DNA of 64,000 bases, taken from Siphonodentalium dalli. Lineage: Eukaryota > Mollusca > Scaphopoda > Gadilida > Siphonodentaliidae. Under the pieces are notes generated by a model. That model did no database searches. It was not told the origin of the DNA and saw nothing but the letters and a program-made list of their open reading frames with translations. The position numbers and the translations under genes were made by a program. Shown here one piece after another: positions 22,386 through 34,589 of this stretch (within the stretch, counting starts at the first letter, position 1; every line of letters starts with the position of its first letter). The stretch spans positions 132,688,087 through 132,752,086 of the forward strand of contig CP136061.1 in the NCBI GenBank assembly GCA_032622095.1, written 5' to 3'.

Positions 22386-22713
22386 TTAAGGATAAACTAA
22401 CTATTATGGTTTCAGTTATTAATATGAATTCAATGAAACATTTAGCACCTCGACGAATGTGGATAGTCCACATATCAAGATAAATTATTTTAGTTTAAAG
22501 GGACCCAAGACAATCGTTGTTGGTAAATGTAAAAACAATATATAAGCGCGTAAAAACATCACTACTAAGAAGAACATTAAGAAATAGATAAACTTTGTTC
22601 TTATATTCACTACTGGTAGTTCTCTAATAACGAATTTTTTCGTGTTGAAACCATTGTTATGTAGACAAAACTGGATTTGTAAAACAAACATCGCTAACCT
22701 TGTAGTATGTTAA

Positions 22714-23189
22714 AGGTACTCAATCCGACCAGACGCTCATAAATTACTGTTTCTTTGGCTTCGGGGATAAACAATATTTGATTCGAGTCGAGGAACCAAA
22801 CCATCAACGCTCAGAGTGATCAGATATCGATTATTGAAGTTTGTTATTTCTATTGTTTGTGGCCCATGAACACGCCGTCAAAAGGATGGTCTCGGACAAA
22901 ATTGCAGATGAAGATGGATAACTCTAAGATAAAAGGTACCAAATCCGATCAGACGCTCCTAAATTACTATTTCTTTGGCTTCGGGGTAAAAAAAAATTGG
23001 TTCGAGTCGAGGAATGAAGATGGATAACTCTAAAATCAAGTGGCAATAGTAACCGCTTGATCTTAGAGTTATCCGTCTTCATCCGCAATTTTGACCGATA
23101 TAGGTAGGTTCCTCTACTCGATTCAAATATGTTTACCCCCGAAGCCAAAGAAATGGTAATTTAGGAGCATCTGATCGGACTGAGTACCT
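22714..23189. mobile_element. TTAA-flanked foldback (diverged, with internal duplication)
   Basis: TTAA (22710-22713), then aggtactcaatccgaccaga. The right end is gatcggactgagtacct followed by tcaa, a mutated TTAA. A second left-arm copy (aggtaccaaatccgatcaga) starts at about 22936 inside the element, so it is a rearranged member of the family seen intact at 30574-31029. Confidence 0.7.
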
Positions 23190-24660
23190 TCAAAATAGTT
23201 TAGTCTGAATGTGATTTTCAGAATATTTTTCAATGCTTTAACATTGTTCAATGTTTACCATCAAGTTTTGATTAAACTGTTCTTATTGGACTTGTATCGG
23301 AAATTCCACTGTAACACCAATGTTTGCATTATAATGGTTTTGACATGCGATATCTCATTATTGGAGAATTATTAATAAAGAAAATAAGAACCAAGTCAAT
23401 CTAATTTTTCATGTACTTGTTGGTGGTAGTTGGTGGTAGTGACTTTTATTTATTTTGTTCTCATTCACCCACTGAGAGTGCCTTGAGTCCCTTTAAACTG
23501 ATTTTTGTATCGAATTGTATTTCTGTGATATGCTCTGTGTAACTTTACATGTATTTGGTTTGTTGTTTTATATGATATTTTATTTATATAAGATTAAAAT
23601 CCTTCTGTTAAAAAAAATTACATACATACATACACAATATGATTATGCCAACATTTATGTCGTAAACGTCTCTATTATGTCAACAATATGTATGACGACT
23701 TGAGATTAGTTAAATTCTGTTTCATTCTGTTTCCCGGCCAGGGACGCTGCTAGATTGTCCCCGTTGTGGTGGTGTGACTACCACCCCGGTACATGAAGCT
23801 TTCCAACTGTTGGAAAGTTCCAACTTGATATCATAATTATGACTATATATAAGGTTGGAAAATGTCCAACTGGGGGCTATTTCAGACCAAATTTTTGACC
23901 AAAAATATGCTACTGTTTCAGACAGTTTGATCTAAAAACATATTCCCCACTAATAACTGATTTGAAAATCAAACAATGATAACAATGTGGTGTAAAATTT
24001 CCAAATAATGTTGTGTTATATATTTCTAACATTTCTAAAATTTTACCAAAGTTAGGGGGTATACACACCTCAAAACCCCTCTCGCCAATTCCCTATTCCC
24101 GGCCCAATGAAGAAATCATTGGCAAAATCAGGAGTGTCTTCCTTCATTCTTACTAATCATTTAAACCTCAAATTTATTTCTACGTAATTTGGAAGGAGAT
24201 ATCAAATAGTTCGATTAAACACACCACATACCAAGTAACAGTCGTTTCCAAGACTAAAGTTGCGAAGCCATATCAATTTTCCAACTGTTTTAAATTTCTG
24301 GCACAGAAGTGACAGAATCGCTCTTTATTGTTACCATATCAAGAATGGACTAACAAGCCTTAATAAAGTACGCACTTTATTTTTTCTAAATTTAAGTCTT
24401 TCTCCAACTGCAAACAGCACCCAATACAGACACTGCTAGGGCTAGAAATGGTAATATTCCATGCAGGCGAAGATTCGGTATTTTTATACAAAATAATTCA
24501 ATGTGAGTCGGCGAGAGAAATAGATTAACCCACACAGAACCACACGCCTATTAACTTACGTGCTATTTTTTTTACCGAGTTTTTAAGCTATAATTTGGCG
24601 AGATCGGCTTGAACAAATATTAACTGATTTTGATGATATTAGTATATGAAACTAATTATT
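23190..24660. other. Intergenic; dispersed ttccaac repeat only
   Basis: A short duplication gttggtggtagttggtggta lies at 23420-23440. At 23800-24080 the ttccaactgttggaa phrases recur. No exon or transposon end was seen. Confidence 0.3.
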
Positions 24661-24860
24661 ATCCATCATGACGTTGGGTGTGGGATGGTAGCCGAGTTTC
24701 CGTTACAAATATCGCCCCGAGGGTGAGATTTTTCCATACCCACATCCCAGGTCGTGATGGATCATTTTTCTCCCAAATCAATTAAGAGCACCCCCTGCAC
24801 GATCATGTATGTCTATAGCGGTGGAGTGTATATAGCGGTGGATATGTCTATAGAAACGGG
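24661..24860. repeat. Imperfect hairpin and one half of a dispersed inverted pair
   Basis: The phrase ccatcatgacgttgggtgtg (24662-) pairs loosely with acccacatcccaggtcgtga (24738-). Next, gagcaccccctgcacgatca, tgtctatagcggtgga and ggatatgtctatag recur inverted at 26150-26215. Confidence 0.5.
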
Positions 24861-26149
24861 AATGCGACTGCTGCTGGTTGATTGCCAATTAGTCCGAACG
24901 AACCAAGACAGTGGTGATCACGTTAACGCACGAATCTGAAGGGAAGATAATTTGTTAACTCATTTAGCTGCCAAAATAAGCTTTGAATATGTGTTAAATG
25001 CAACAATAGATTTAATTTTTTTTTAAATAACGAATATATATATCAAAGACTTTGTCTGAAAATAAAGAATACCAAACTTAATTTGGCGTCATAAAATAAG
25101 GCGTTTTGACTTTTAAAATTAAACAAATATCACTGGCGTAGGCCACGTCCGCGACGCATGCAACTGCATTCTCACCACTTCTTTGTGTACACCCACCGAC
25201 ACAATTGTCAGTAAGCATTTGACGTCGTGCAAAAAACATGGTGTTTTTGCAAATTAACAAATAGGTTGGTACCAGCTCAGAACATACTTACTATTTATTA
25301 CCTTATGTGGTATTGACCACCAGAAATAAAAAGTCCCGCCCTACAATTCAAACTGAAAACAATTAAGGATAGAATGTTGTTATGGAGCAAAACAGCATTC
25401 AACCCGTGCGCGTATGTGATATACTCATGAAATAAGGACTTCATTATATGGGGAAGTATGTGATATCTTGTGTTGCAGTCCGCATTCCTCTGTAATGGTA
25501 CAAACAACTATACCAGTTTGAGATGTGGGGCCTCTATTCTGAAGTAATTCTGTTATGTAGTGGCTTCAAATGTCCAAGGACAGAGAGAGGCAGCACTATA
25601 CACATGAAATGAATTCCACACTTATGTGTGCTGCATAATAGTCTGTCAGTCTCGTGGCTGATCTTAGCAATGTCAACATGTCATGAAACAATGCGTTTCC
25701 GACTGATAATTTGACAATTCTTGTCATGATTCGAGCACATCCATATTGCTATAGCCATGTCATAACACGTTTCGAGAATTATATATCCATAAACCAAAAC
25801 CGGTTGAGTACATAGACGCAAATTGAGTTTTCGAACACTTATGCAAACATTATCGCTTAAGTTTGACTGCGGTTGTGTAGTTTGGTTATTATATTTCGCT
25901 CCACTCTACTTATATGTCTAGTGCTAATATAGATACTAATTAATTTGAATCAATGTGGGAATATTTCAGCATTTTTCATAGAAATTTTCAAAGAAGATAT
26001 ATTCTTAAAATATAATTACATCATTCATTTGTGTTGGCGATAACTGCTTTATTTGTAATTGTCTGAGCTGATCATCGATGTTAACTTAGAACAAGACTAC
26101 ACGTTGGAGAATGATGTGTTCATTCGAAGAAAAAAACGTGTTTTGAAAC
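24861..26149. other. Intergenic, nothing recognised
   Basis: AT-rich. A 60-residue minus-strand frame at 25078-25260 with several cysteines has no recognisable family. Confidence 0.3.
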
Positions 26150-26215
26150 AACTGCTATAGACATATCCACCACTATAGACATATCCGGATGCAGGGGGTG
26201 AAGAGCCTCATTCTG
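26150..26215. repeat. Inverted partner of 24780-24855
   Basis: ctatagacatatccaccac and ccggatgcagggggtgaaga are the reverse complement of the 24.8-kb segment, 1.3 kb away. Confidence 0.55.
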
Positions 26216-26938
26216 ATGTTTTCCTTTATAGTAATCTTTGACAGATTTCAGTAGGTTCGTAACGGTACATCTGGGGTGGATCTGATGTCACATTCGTGAT
26301 TATCGTGGACGTTTTCGGTAAATACTATATACCAAAATTTCCAAAGGTATATACTGGAAAAAACAAAGCTCGTTACACGCGCGATCAGGTTTAATATCCG
26401 TTTGAGTGAAATCGACATGGCTCATGTGAAAACGACACAACATACCATTACCTGTATACAGACAAATGAACATGTTTGTATACAAGAAAACCATAGTCAG
26501 AAATGGTAATTAACGCCCTCAAGATCCTACCATTAGCCATTATATAAAAGATATTGGTTTAATGAATGAACCATGCACCTCAAAATTCCGTTAAAACAAC
26601 TATTCCTTCAAATTATTACCACAATTACGGCTTATCACTGAAGGTTTCTCATTCACCACACCAGAGAGCCTCTAAATGCGACCCCCAATACTTCGCAATA
26701 CCACCTTTAGTCTACATTCCCGCTGAGACACACTTCATCAGTAATATTAGCTGTTGTATTGTGCATTGTGTTCCCGCAATAAATCTTCAAGAGTGGCCCA
26801 GCCATTGTTCACACATACATATCGGAAGCAATTAACGCGGTCATAAAGGTTACGCACTGCGACATTTAGACATCCGGTAAGATACATCTGCGAATACATA
26901 CACGCTAGACACACACGCACACCATATCATCATCTCGC

Positions 26939-26952
26939 CTTCGCGCACCCCA

Positions 26953-26989
<37 letters not shown>

Positions 26990-27032
26990 GCACACTCTCA
27001 ACTGTCCCTTTCTCTTTCTTTCTTTCTTTCTT

Positions 27033-27078
<46 letters not shown>

Positions 27079-27079
27079 T
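26939..27079. repeat. (TC)n/(CTTT)n microsatellite
   Basis: Long ctctctctctctct runs are interrupted by tctttctttctttctttc. The Arg/Glu frame on the other strand is an artefact. Confidence 0.9.
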
Positions 27080-27536
27080 GCATTGTCTATGATTTGCAAG
27101 GCTCAGACGTAATAGTTTATTATAATCTAAAATAAGCTATATAACAAATAAAATAGAGATATTATCAAATATACAAATTTAATCAGCAAAAGAGACTTTA
27201 TCTTTGCGGCTACTAGTCTAGTAAACTGTTCAGGGGTACAAGTCTCTCCTTTTTCACACAAACGTTAAGTGCCATATAACACCCGGTATTTTGATGAATA
27301 TGCTGAGAATAGTTTGTAATCACATCACTGCGTCACTGGAATATTGCAACTGTCCCGGCCTGGAATTCACATGACCATGCCATCTGCTTTTGTCCCTGAG
27401 AAATATGGTTCGTGTCCTCTCATTTGTAGGTGACTCCCAAAAGCGTGGTTTGACCAGTCTGTTGGATAGATAAGAACAAACGATGACGCAACGAGTACAT
27501 TGATTTAAGCGCGACACCATTATGGACATTGACAGT
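27080..27536. other. Intergenic, nothing recognised
   Basis: No repeat or exon identified. Confidence 0.3.
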
Positions 27537-27765
27537 TTTAACCCGTTCTATACAAAATCCTCACTGATGAGTAGTTCCATTATAGGTAATATTCAAATAA
27601 TAAGTTCATGGTCGTTTTATTGAACTTATTATCTGAACATTTCCCACCAATGAATAAGTATCTTTCTACACTTATATTATCATTTTAATCAGCCTGTCGT
27701 CTGCCATTTTCCTGACCACCCCTTCAAATGAATAATAGACCATTCTAGTACAGAACGAGTTAAAG
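27537..27765. mobile_element. MITE, ~230-bp family (copy 3, best preserved)
   Basis: TIRs ttttaacccgttctatac and gtacagaacgagttaaag are inverse of each other. The interior carries the inner inverted pair aatattcaaataataagttc and gaacttattatctgaacatt. Copies are also at 15472 and 19157. Confidence 0.7.
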
Positions 27766-27816
27766 ACCAGCAAGACGTATATACTGTAATGGCCATGCAT
27801 TGTCATAAGCATCGAT

Positions 27817-28050
27817 ATGCCATATCACTAACTCGCGGCCATTTTGGATCCACCAGGTCAGGTTCCGTGGTTTTACCTAACTTTCCATATATGGAAGTCA
27901 TGAATAATTCAAAAGCTCCATATATGGAAATGCTACTCCAAAACTTTGACCTGTAGCACTGAAACCATGGAACCGGGGCTGGATGAATCTATGAAACCAC
28001 GGAACCGGACCTGGTGGATCCAAAATGGCCGCGAGTTAGTGAAAGGGCAT
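27817..28050. mobile_element. Foldback element containing CGGCCATTTTGGATCC
   Basis: The left arm atgccatatcactaactcgc ... ggttccgtggttt is inverse to aaaccacggaaccgg ... gcgagttagtgaaagggcat. An inner pair tccatatatgga occurs twice. No coding signature. Confidence 0.65.
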
Positions 28051-28169
28051 ATTAGGCATAGTCTATTTAACTCTTTGGATGACGTTTCGTTCCTATACCC
28101 CCGACATTATTGTTATTTCTCTTGCACGAGCGTTCTATCGGAGGGATTGCGCAAGCTGTTTCCATATTG

Positions 28170-28420
28170 TACAAGCATCACCAAATTCACCCTATGTGAA
28201 CATCTGCTTAGGCATCAACTGCTACACGGGAGACCAATAGGATGAAATTGAAGCTCCCAGTTGAAATTGTATTGCAAATTCTGCAAAATAGGGGATTTAG
28301 AAACTGAACAGAAGGGAAAAAGTAACTAAAAACAAAGTTAATTTGAGTCTATAGATAATTCCCAGAAGATGAGGCCTAAGCAGAATGAGGTCCCAAGAGG
28401 GTGAATTTGGTGATGCTAGC
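28170..28420. repeat. Inverted repeat (acaagcatcaccaaattcaccc)
   Basis: gcatcaccaaattcaccct ... ctgcttaggc at 28173-28212 is inverse to gcctaagcag ... agggtgaatttggtgatgc at 28374-28413. Confidence 0.6.
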
Positions 28421-28910
28421 CCGCTGGGGAATTCTGCAAATGACAGATACACTATTTACAGGCTTGATGTTGTATACATGTAATTGCAAACCCAATTCAA
28501 TTCAATTGCTTATTTGTCTTCTAACATATATGATAAAAATACAACATATACATTGAAAATAATTCCTATTCCATATACAAGAACTACCATTCCCCGACAT
28601 TCTGATCCATGTATTAAACCAGTCAATTGCTAACACATCTATGTGACTTACATACATTAACCTATATATGATTTTGACTCTTTTTTCCACGCTATTTTGT
28701 ATGAATAAAATTATTGTAAACCGGGAGAGGGGCTAAGTAAGTTTGTATAACTTGTCCACAATCTCTTTTGTATTATTTTTAATACAAATAAAATATGTTT
28801 AAAGTAATGTAACTTACAGGTCAGAGAGACCAATCTGGAAGATAGAGTTTTCCACCTCGCTATTGAATGGTATGACATCTATTGCCAAGTAAAATTTAAC
28901 GATTCCTTAT
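28421..28910. other. Intergenic, nothing recognised
   Basis: AT-rich sequence without identifiable features. Confidence 0.3.
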
Positions 28911-29404
28911 AGGTACGGTTGGCCTTGACGGTGGGTATCCTGTGAAAATATTTCCACCCGTCAAAAACCGCCACAAACAGAAAGAACAACAAAATGTAGA
29001 CAGACTTTGTCCGTATACAAATAAGAAATATCGCATAAACAGTATGGTATTGTCATATCTTTGACCATTGTTATGTAAACAAAGCCATAAAAAGTAACTT
29101 TTCTGGTGTTTGTTTATATTATGATGGTAAACATAAAGAGCGTTCTTTGTTGGTGAATTCCTGATATGGAACGAATAAAGAGCGTTTATGCCATTTGTGT
29201 GTGATTAGCCAGCAGCATTGTGCTGTCTTCTGTAACACAATCAGGCTCTTGCTTAGGTAAAATATAGTAAATCTTTATGATAACATGCTGTTTACGCGAT
29301 GGTCATGGTATATATGAACGAAACTGTATGCGTTTTAATGTTTTTCTGTTTACGGTGATTGGAACAAATATGAATATTTTCGACAACTAAGGCCTCACGT
29401 GCCT
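28911..29404. mobile_element. TTAA-type 494-bp element (twin copy A)
   Basis: The body aggtacggttggcc ... ggcctcacgtgcct is followed by TTAA (29405-29408). The left flank is TTAT, probably a mutated TTAA. It is nearly identical base for base to the copy at 29600-30093. Confidence 0.8.
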
Positions 29405-29599
29405 TTAATTTATTCATTATTTATTTTCCGATGACAACTCATTCTGTTTTTTATTTTAACTGTATATGCTGCCAACATTCGCTTGAAATTTACAAGATAT
29501 TACCATTGTAGTTGAAAATTGTTTAAAATGTTAGGGCGAAATAGTGCGCCCGGGGCAAATAAATGTATCATTTTTACGCCGGCCACAGAGTAAGATTAA

Positions 29600-30093
29600 A
29601 GGTACGGTTGGCCTTGACGGTGTGTATCCTGTGAAAATATTTCCACCCGTCAAAAACCGCCACAAACAGAAAGAACAACAAAATGTAGACAGACTTTGTC
29701 CGTATACAAATAAGAAATATCGCATAAACAGTATGGTATTGTCATATCTTTGACCATTGTTATGTAAACAAAGCCATAAAAAGTAACTTTTCTGGTGTTT
29801 GTTTATATTATGATGGTAAACATAAAGAGCGTTCTTTGTTGGTGAATTCCTGATATGGAACGAATAAAGAGCGTTTATGCCATTTGTGTGTGATTAGCCA
29901 GCAGCATTGTGCTGTCTTCTGTAACACAATCAGGCTCTTGCTTAGGTAAAATATAGTAAATCTTTATGATAACATGCTGTTTACGCGATGGTCATGGTAT
30001 ATATGAACGAAACTGTATGCGTTTTAATGTTTTTCTGTTTACGGTTATTGGAACAAATATGAATATTTTCGACAACTAAGGCCTCACGTGCCT
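29600..30093. mobile_element. TTAA-type 494-bp element (twin copy B)
   Basis: Perfect TTAA on both sides (29596-29599 and 30094-30097). Same ends and same length as copy A, with very few differences seen. Ends are AGGTACGGTTGGCC and, inverted, AGGCACGTGAGGCC. Confidence 0.85.
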
Positions 30094-30573
30094 TTAAGTG
30101 ACGCGTGTTTGAAACATTTAGATGACAGATTTTCTAGTTTATTGTGTGCGAAGATATCTCGCAATTAATGTTAGTACAGGTTAATGGCTAAATGGTCATG
30201 CTATACATGGTGAACATTTAAGAGACAGTTAAAACTAAACTGCGCATGATGTAAAAATCGATTGATATTTTATGGCTGACGGATGTTCGCGTGTAATTTC
30301 GCACACTGCATGGCATTTGCATGATCAAGAGCATGGAGAATGTGAGTCTGCAACCATGTATTGACAGGAAGGTCTTCTATGACTGAGACTATATGGACAA
30401 CGACTTGTGGGTGGTTTAGTCACCTAGATTGATCTGAAATATTTATAAAAATCTGAAAAACAGGAATATATTTACGATTTTGTTGAAGTTTCAACCGAAA
30501 TAGTGCTAATAGAGACCGACGCGTGATTCGTTCGGGGGCTTCGCCACTTGGAATACCTCATAATAGAACTTAA

Positions 30574-31029
30574 AGGTACTCAATCCGATTAAGCACCCCT
30601 AAATTACTATTTCTTTGGTTTCGGGGGTAAAACAATATTTGATTCGAGTCGAGGAACCCACACATCAAAGCTCAGAGTGATCAGATATCGCTTTTTGAAG
30701 TTCGTTAATTTCTCGAGATTTGGGCCAGTAATTTAGTCTGCCTCGTGCTCAAACAGACACATTGCGGGTGTAAGTTGGATAACTCTAAAATCAAGTTGTT
30801 AGTTTTTAACAATAATAACCACTTGATTTTAGAGTTATCCAATGTGTCTGTTTGAGCACGAGGCAGACTAAATTACTGGCCCAAATCTCGAGAAATTAAC
30901 GAACTTCAAAAATCGACATCTGATCACTCTGAGCTTTGATGTGTGGGTTCCTCGACTCGAATCAAATATTTTTTACCCCCGAAACCAAATAAATAGTAAT
31001 TTAGGGGTGCTTAATCGGATTGAGTACCT
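30574..31029. mobile_element. TTAA-flanked near-perfect foldback, 456 bp
   Basis: TTAA at 30570-30573 and 31030-31033. The left arm aggtactcaatccgattaag ... ataactctaaaatcaagt is inverted almost perfectly as acttgattttagagttat ... cttaatcggattgagtacct, around a short loop near 30805. Each arm exceeds 200 bp. Rearranged or partial relatives lie at 5181, 22714 and 41744. Confidence 0.85.
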
Positions 31030-31033
31030 TTAA

Positions 31034-31519
31034 ACGCTCGTGAAAATATAGTACAGACAATTTACAGTTTATTTGAATTAGCGTATATCTGGTGTGGCGT
31101 GCATAGCGACATGCAAAATGAGAGCATAATACTCACTGAAGCAGACAATGGTCACGTGACCGCAGAGACCCCGACTATTAGTCGACGTTGGCGCATCTAG
31201 TCCCGCAGCAATCATGCATGCACACGTGATCTTTACCATGTTGGAATCTGCACACTTTGCTGCTCACACATTGGATTATAAAGCGGCAATGACATGCGAA
31301 CATCTGGGCGTTCCATCGCTTCACCATGTGCTGATGTCGGCGCAACCCTCGAGTTCTGACTGGGCGGACAGATTCGCCTCCATTTAAATTACCAGTCAAT
31401 CCTAATCAAAGGAAACACACATTAGTTCATGACTCTCAACAACTGGACACCAGGTCGATGGATAAAAATTATTTAGTGTATATGTATAGAGTTCACATGC
31501 AGAGGGTCATCTTGTCTTT
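31034..31519. other. Intergenic; unassigned Cys-containing minus-strand frame
   Basis: A 73-residue minus-strand frame (31178-31399) ends with several cysteines (HCRF, QCVSSKVC, CMHDCCGTRC). It lacks a signal peptide and splice context, and I do not call it a gene. Confidence 0.25.
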
Positions 31520-32243
31520 GATTGGACGAAGCGCGATGATTTATCATAGTTTTGACCAGTGCCCCGGCAAGCGTAATATCGCCCTGCCTATATAGTCTTC
31601 GAACAATTACCCGCATGTCGGTGTCACGAATGGAGCGAGACGAGAATTGTGACAAGCAAACTATCGCCCGGGCTATAACCTTCGAACTATACTATACCCG
31701 TCTGATGACGTCACGGTTACCGCGAGGCCACAATTGTGTCATACTTATATAATAAAATACATATATTAACTGCCTTGAGGTGGAATATCGAGAGCTATTT
31801 TCCCCCAATGGTGTCTTCTAAACAGCAAACACTGAGGACTAATGAAAACGGCCTTCCGCATCGCTCAATAGTCCTACTTGCACTTCAAAAGACACGACAT
31901 AGGGAAAATAGTCAGTCTTATCTCATACGTTGAGTTCTTAAATGGTCATACTTTTTTGTTTGGTTAATGGCCAAAGCGCGATGACTTGTCCGAGAGTAGT
32001 TTTGACCATTGCCCTGAGAGCGAACTATTACCCGCTTGCTGACTTCACAATTCTGTTGCAAGGCCAGAGTCTGGCGCGGTGCTATAATTGTCACGATTGA
32101 CTGCCTTGGTTTGGAATAGCCAGTGCTATTTCCCCTCGATGGTGTCTGTTGGTCACGAAGCAGGACCAGGTCAATAGTCCTCTAGCTATTCAAAAGACAC
32201 CACCTCGTGAAAATAGTTCTCACAATTCCACTCCAAGGCAGGC
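31520..32243. repeat. Direct duplication of a foldback-bearing unit (~430 bp)
   Basis: Both units share gaagcgcgatgattt/caaagcgcgatgactt, gttttgaccagtgcc, aacaattacccgc, aactgccttgaggtggaata and ttcaaaagacac. The second unit ends in a hairpin: ctgccttggtttggaata (32101-) with inverse ggaattcca-type end ccactccaaggcag (to 32243). Confidence 0.6.
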
Positions 32244-32794
32244 AATATATATAGAGATGTATATATATTCCACCGCATGCAAAGCAGTCAAAAATGGTGT
32301 ATATTATAAATAAAAAGGCGGTCTTATATTAGATGGCAGGCGCTCACCAGGATTACCAGAACATTGCTTGTTGATTTCCTCAATAATTCAACTAGTCCTA
32401 ATTTTAATTTAGTTTATAGAAATATTTCAAATTTCTGTTGAAAAACTGGTCACATAATTCTGACCAATGAATTATCTATAGCTCAGAAATTGTTTTAGTT
32501 TAATAATAAATGCAGATCAGTGGCATCAAATCTCTACCTCATCCGCTAGTTGAATGGCGGGGATATTCCTTTAGTCTGATGGGCGATTCTGACTGATTCC
32601 ACAGACAATAATAAGAGGCGGCGCCGCGGTGGTAGGAGACAGTCGTTCGCTTAAATATATTTATGTGTGCTTGTGTACAGATACGAGAAAATACTATTTG
32701 AATTCCATTTACACATAGGGCAGCAGGATGACCGCATGTACAATATACTCATACTTATTTTTGATTGTTAGCATATGTTTATTAATGTTGTATA
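32244..32794. other. Intergenic, nothing recognised
   Basis: AT-rich. No repeat shared with the rest of the window. Confidence 0.3.
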
Positions 32795-33165
32795 AATAAC
32801 TACTACTACTACTGCTACTACTATTACTACTACTGCTACTACTACTACTACTACTACTGATACTACTATTACTACTACCAATACCAATACCACCACCAAT
32901 GCTACTACTACTACTACTACTACTACTACTGCTGCTACTACTATCAATACCACTACCACCGCCACCACTACCACCACCACCACCACCACCACCGCTACTA
33001 CTCCTACTACTACTACTACTACTAATACTACTACCACTATCACTACCATCACCACCACCACCACCACCACCACCACTACTACTACCATCACTTCCACTAC
33101 CACCACCACCACCATCACCACCACTACTACTAATACTACTACTACTACTAATACTACTTCTACTT
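32795..33165. repeat. (ACT)n/(ACC)n trinucleotide microsatellite, ~370 bp
   Basis: Continuous actact and caccac triplets with a few atc and gct variants. All frames through it give homopolymer-like Ser/Gly, Val or Leu/Pro runs, so the 93-178-residue frames on both strands are artefacts. Confidence 0.92.
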
Positions 33166-33512
33166 TGTTCTTGTCTATAGATGTGAAAAACTGAAATAGT
33201 GTCACCCAAATGAAAGACACTGTTATAGCCATGGATAAATTCCAAACATTAGTGCACAAATAGAAAGTTTAGTCATTATGCTATGACAACAAAAACAATG
33301 TTTGAAAATAGCCAATTTAACCAGATTTAACACTGAATGTATGCATGGATATCAAAACTAGGGTGAACAGAGATGCCATTAGAATTATGATTGCAGTAAA
33401 CGACCGGCTCTCTCGCTAATCGGTAGAACATATCTGTTAATTATTATTTGACTGACAGCTGTGAAAAGGTCCATTGTTCAATGAGAACGAACATAAATTC
33501 GTCAAGAAAGAT
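33166..33512. other. Intergenic, nothing recognised
   Basis: No feature identified. Confidence 0.3.
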
Positions 33513-33723
33513 ACAGTAATGCCCTATATAATCGACTTCTTAACCACAGCAGAATTATGGGTAACTTTTCACGATTTAGTCGGAAATATGGCTTGTTGCC
33601 ATTCATCGGAAAACTCTCAGCGAGCTTTCCGATGAATCGCAACAAGTCATATTTCCGACTAAATCCTGAAAAGTTACCCATAATTCTGATGTGGGTAAGG
33701 AGTCGATTATTTAGGGCATTACT
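33513..33723. mobile_element. Foldback MITE with CAGTAATGCCC ends (copy 1)
   Basis: Arms cagtaatgccctatataatc ... gacttcttaaccacagcaga ... gtcggaaatatg pair with their inverse on the right, around agctttccgatgaatc. It is preceded by TA, and the right flank is CA (possibly mutated TA). The CAGT start and TA target fit a Tc1/mariner-mobilised element. A second copy is at 48807-48992. Confidence 0.75.
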
Positions 33724-34589
33724 GCATGTATACTGAAATACAAAACTAATGCTCATAGGCATACCCTCTTTCTTTACTTTACTGCTCTTGTATATACGAA
33801 TTAATTAATGCCCTCCATCCACGTTCTCTTCCTCAATATTATAAGGTGATTGTCAATTATCGTATATGTAGACAGGAAGCATACGTAGTGCACTAAATGT
33901 TGCACGGAAAACGTGCTCCCCAAGTTTATATGACATTTAAAATGTTATTTTAGAAAGTTAACTATGTCAAGGTTATAATTTTGTCACCATTGCAAGATGC
34001 AGTTCGCCTATAAACGAAGTTTTAGTGTCGCCGCAGGGATTCGGTGTAATTTTGCTGATAGTGTTTCTTTCTTAATATCTTCTCGGAAACACTCGTTTGT
34101 AAATCTGCCGAGTGGTAATTAGAACATTCCTTTTCAGAGATTAATAAAGGCTCATTTAACTTTTGAGTCACCGATTATTTTTTATAGTGCCTTGATAGAC
34201 GGTTTTAATAACAATCTATGACATAAAATACTATCATTTCGAACGTGTGTGTCTCAGAAGGTGCCCATTCAGTAATACAAAAAATAGCTTTTAAATCATA
34301 GAAACAATTTCCCCCGATTCGCTCCTAGAATGCAACAGAAATTTAAACTAATATATAGAGTTATACCCCTTCCATTGAAAATAATAGACATTGCAGAAAC
34401 TGAAGCGCGGAAAACACGTCGGTGCCTAAAAAACCCAACATGTTCACAATTTATTACACCGGATAAGTTGATAATACAATGTTTTGGAGCTTCCTCTTTC
34501 AAATGGTACATAATATGGCATATATATTATATAATGTGATCTGGGGGGTTCGAAAATTAAGTGGGCCTTCAAGTTTCATCAAAACTATG
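33724..34589. other. Intergenic, nothing recognised
   Basis: Overlapping short frames at 34296-34539 lack any family feature. Confidence 0.25.

Noticed and set aside
26850-27083. Arg/Glu-rich minus-strand frame
   Set aside because: Reading of a (TC)n/(CTTT)n microsatellite.
31178-31399. Cys-rich minus-strand frame that could suggest a small disulfide protein
   Set aside because: No signal peptide, no splice context, and cysteine spacing does not fit a WAP or similar domain well enough.
32709-33259. Long Ser/Gly-, Val- and Leu/Pro-rich open frames on both strands
   Set aside because: They are all readings of an (ACT)n/(ACC)n microsatellite. Homopolymer-like composition in every frame and no flanking exon signals.
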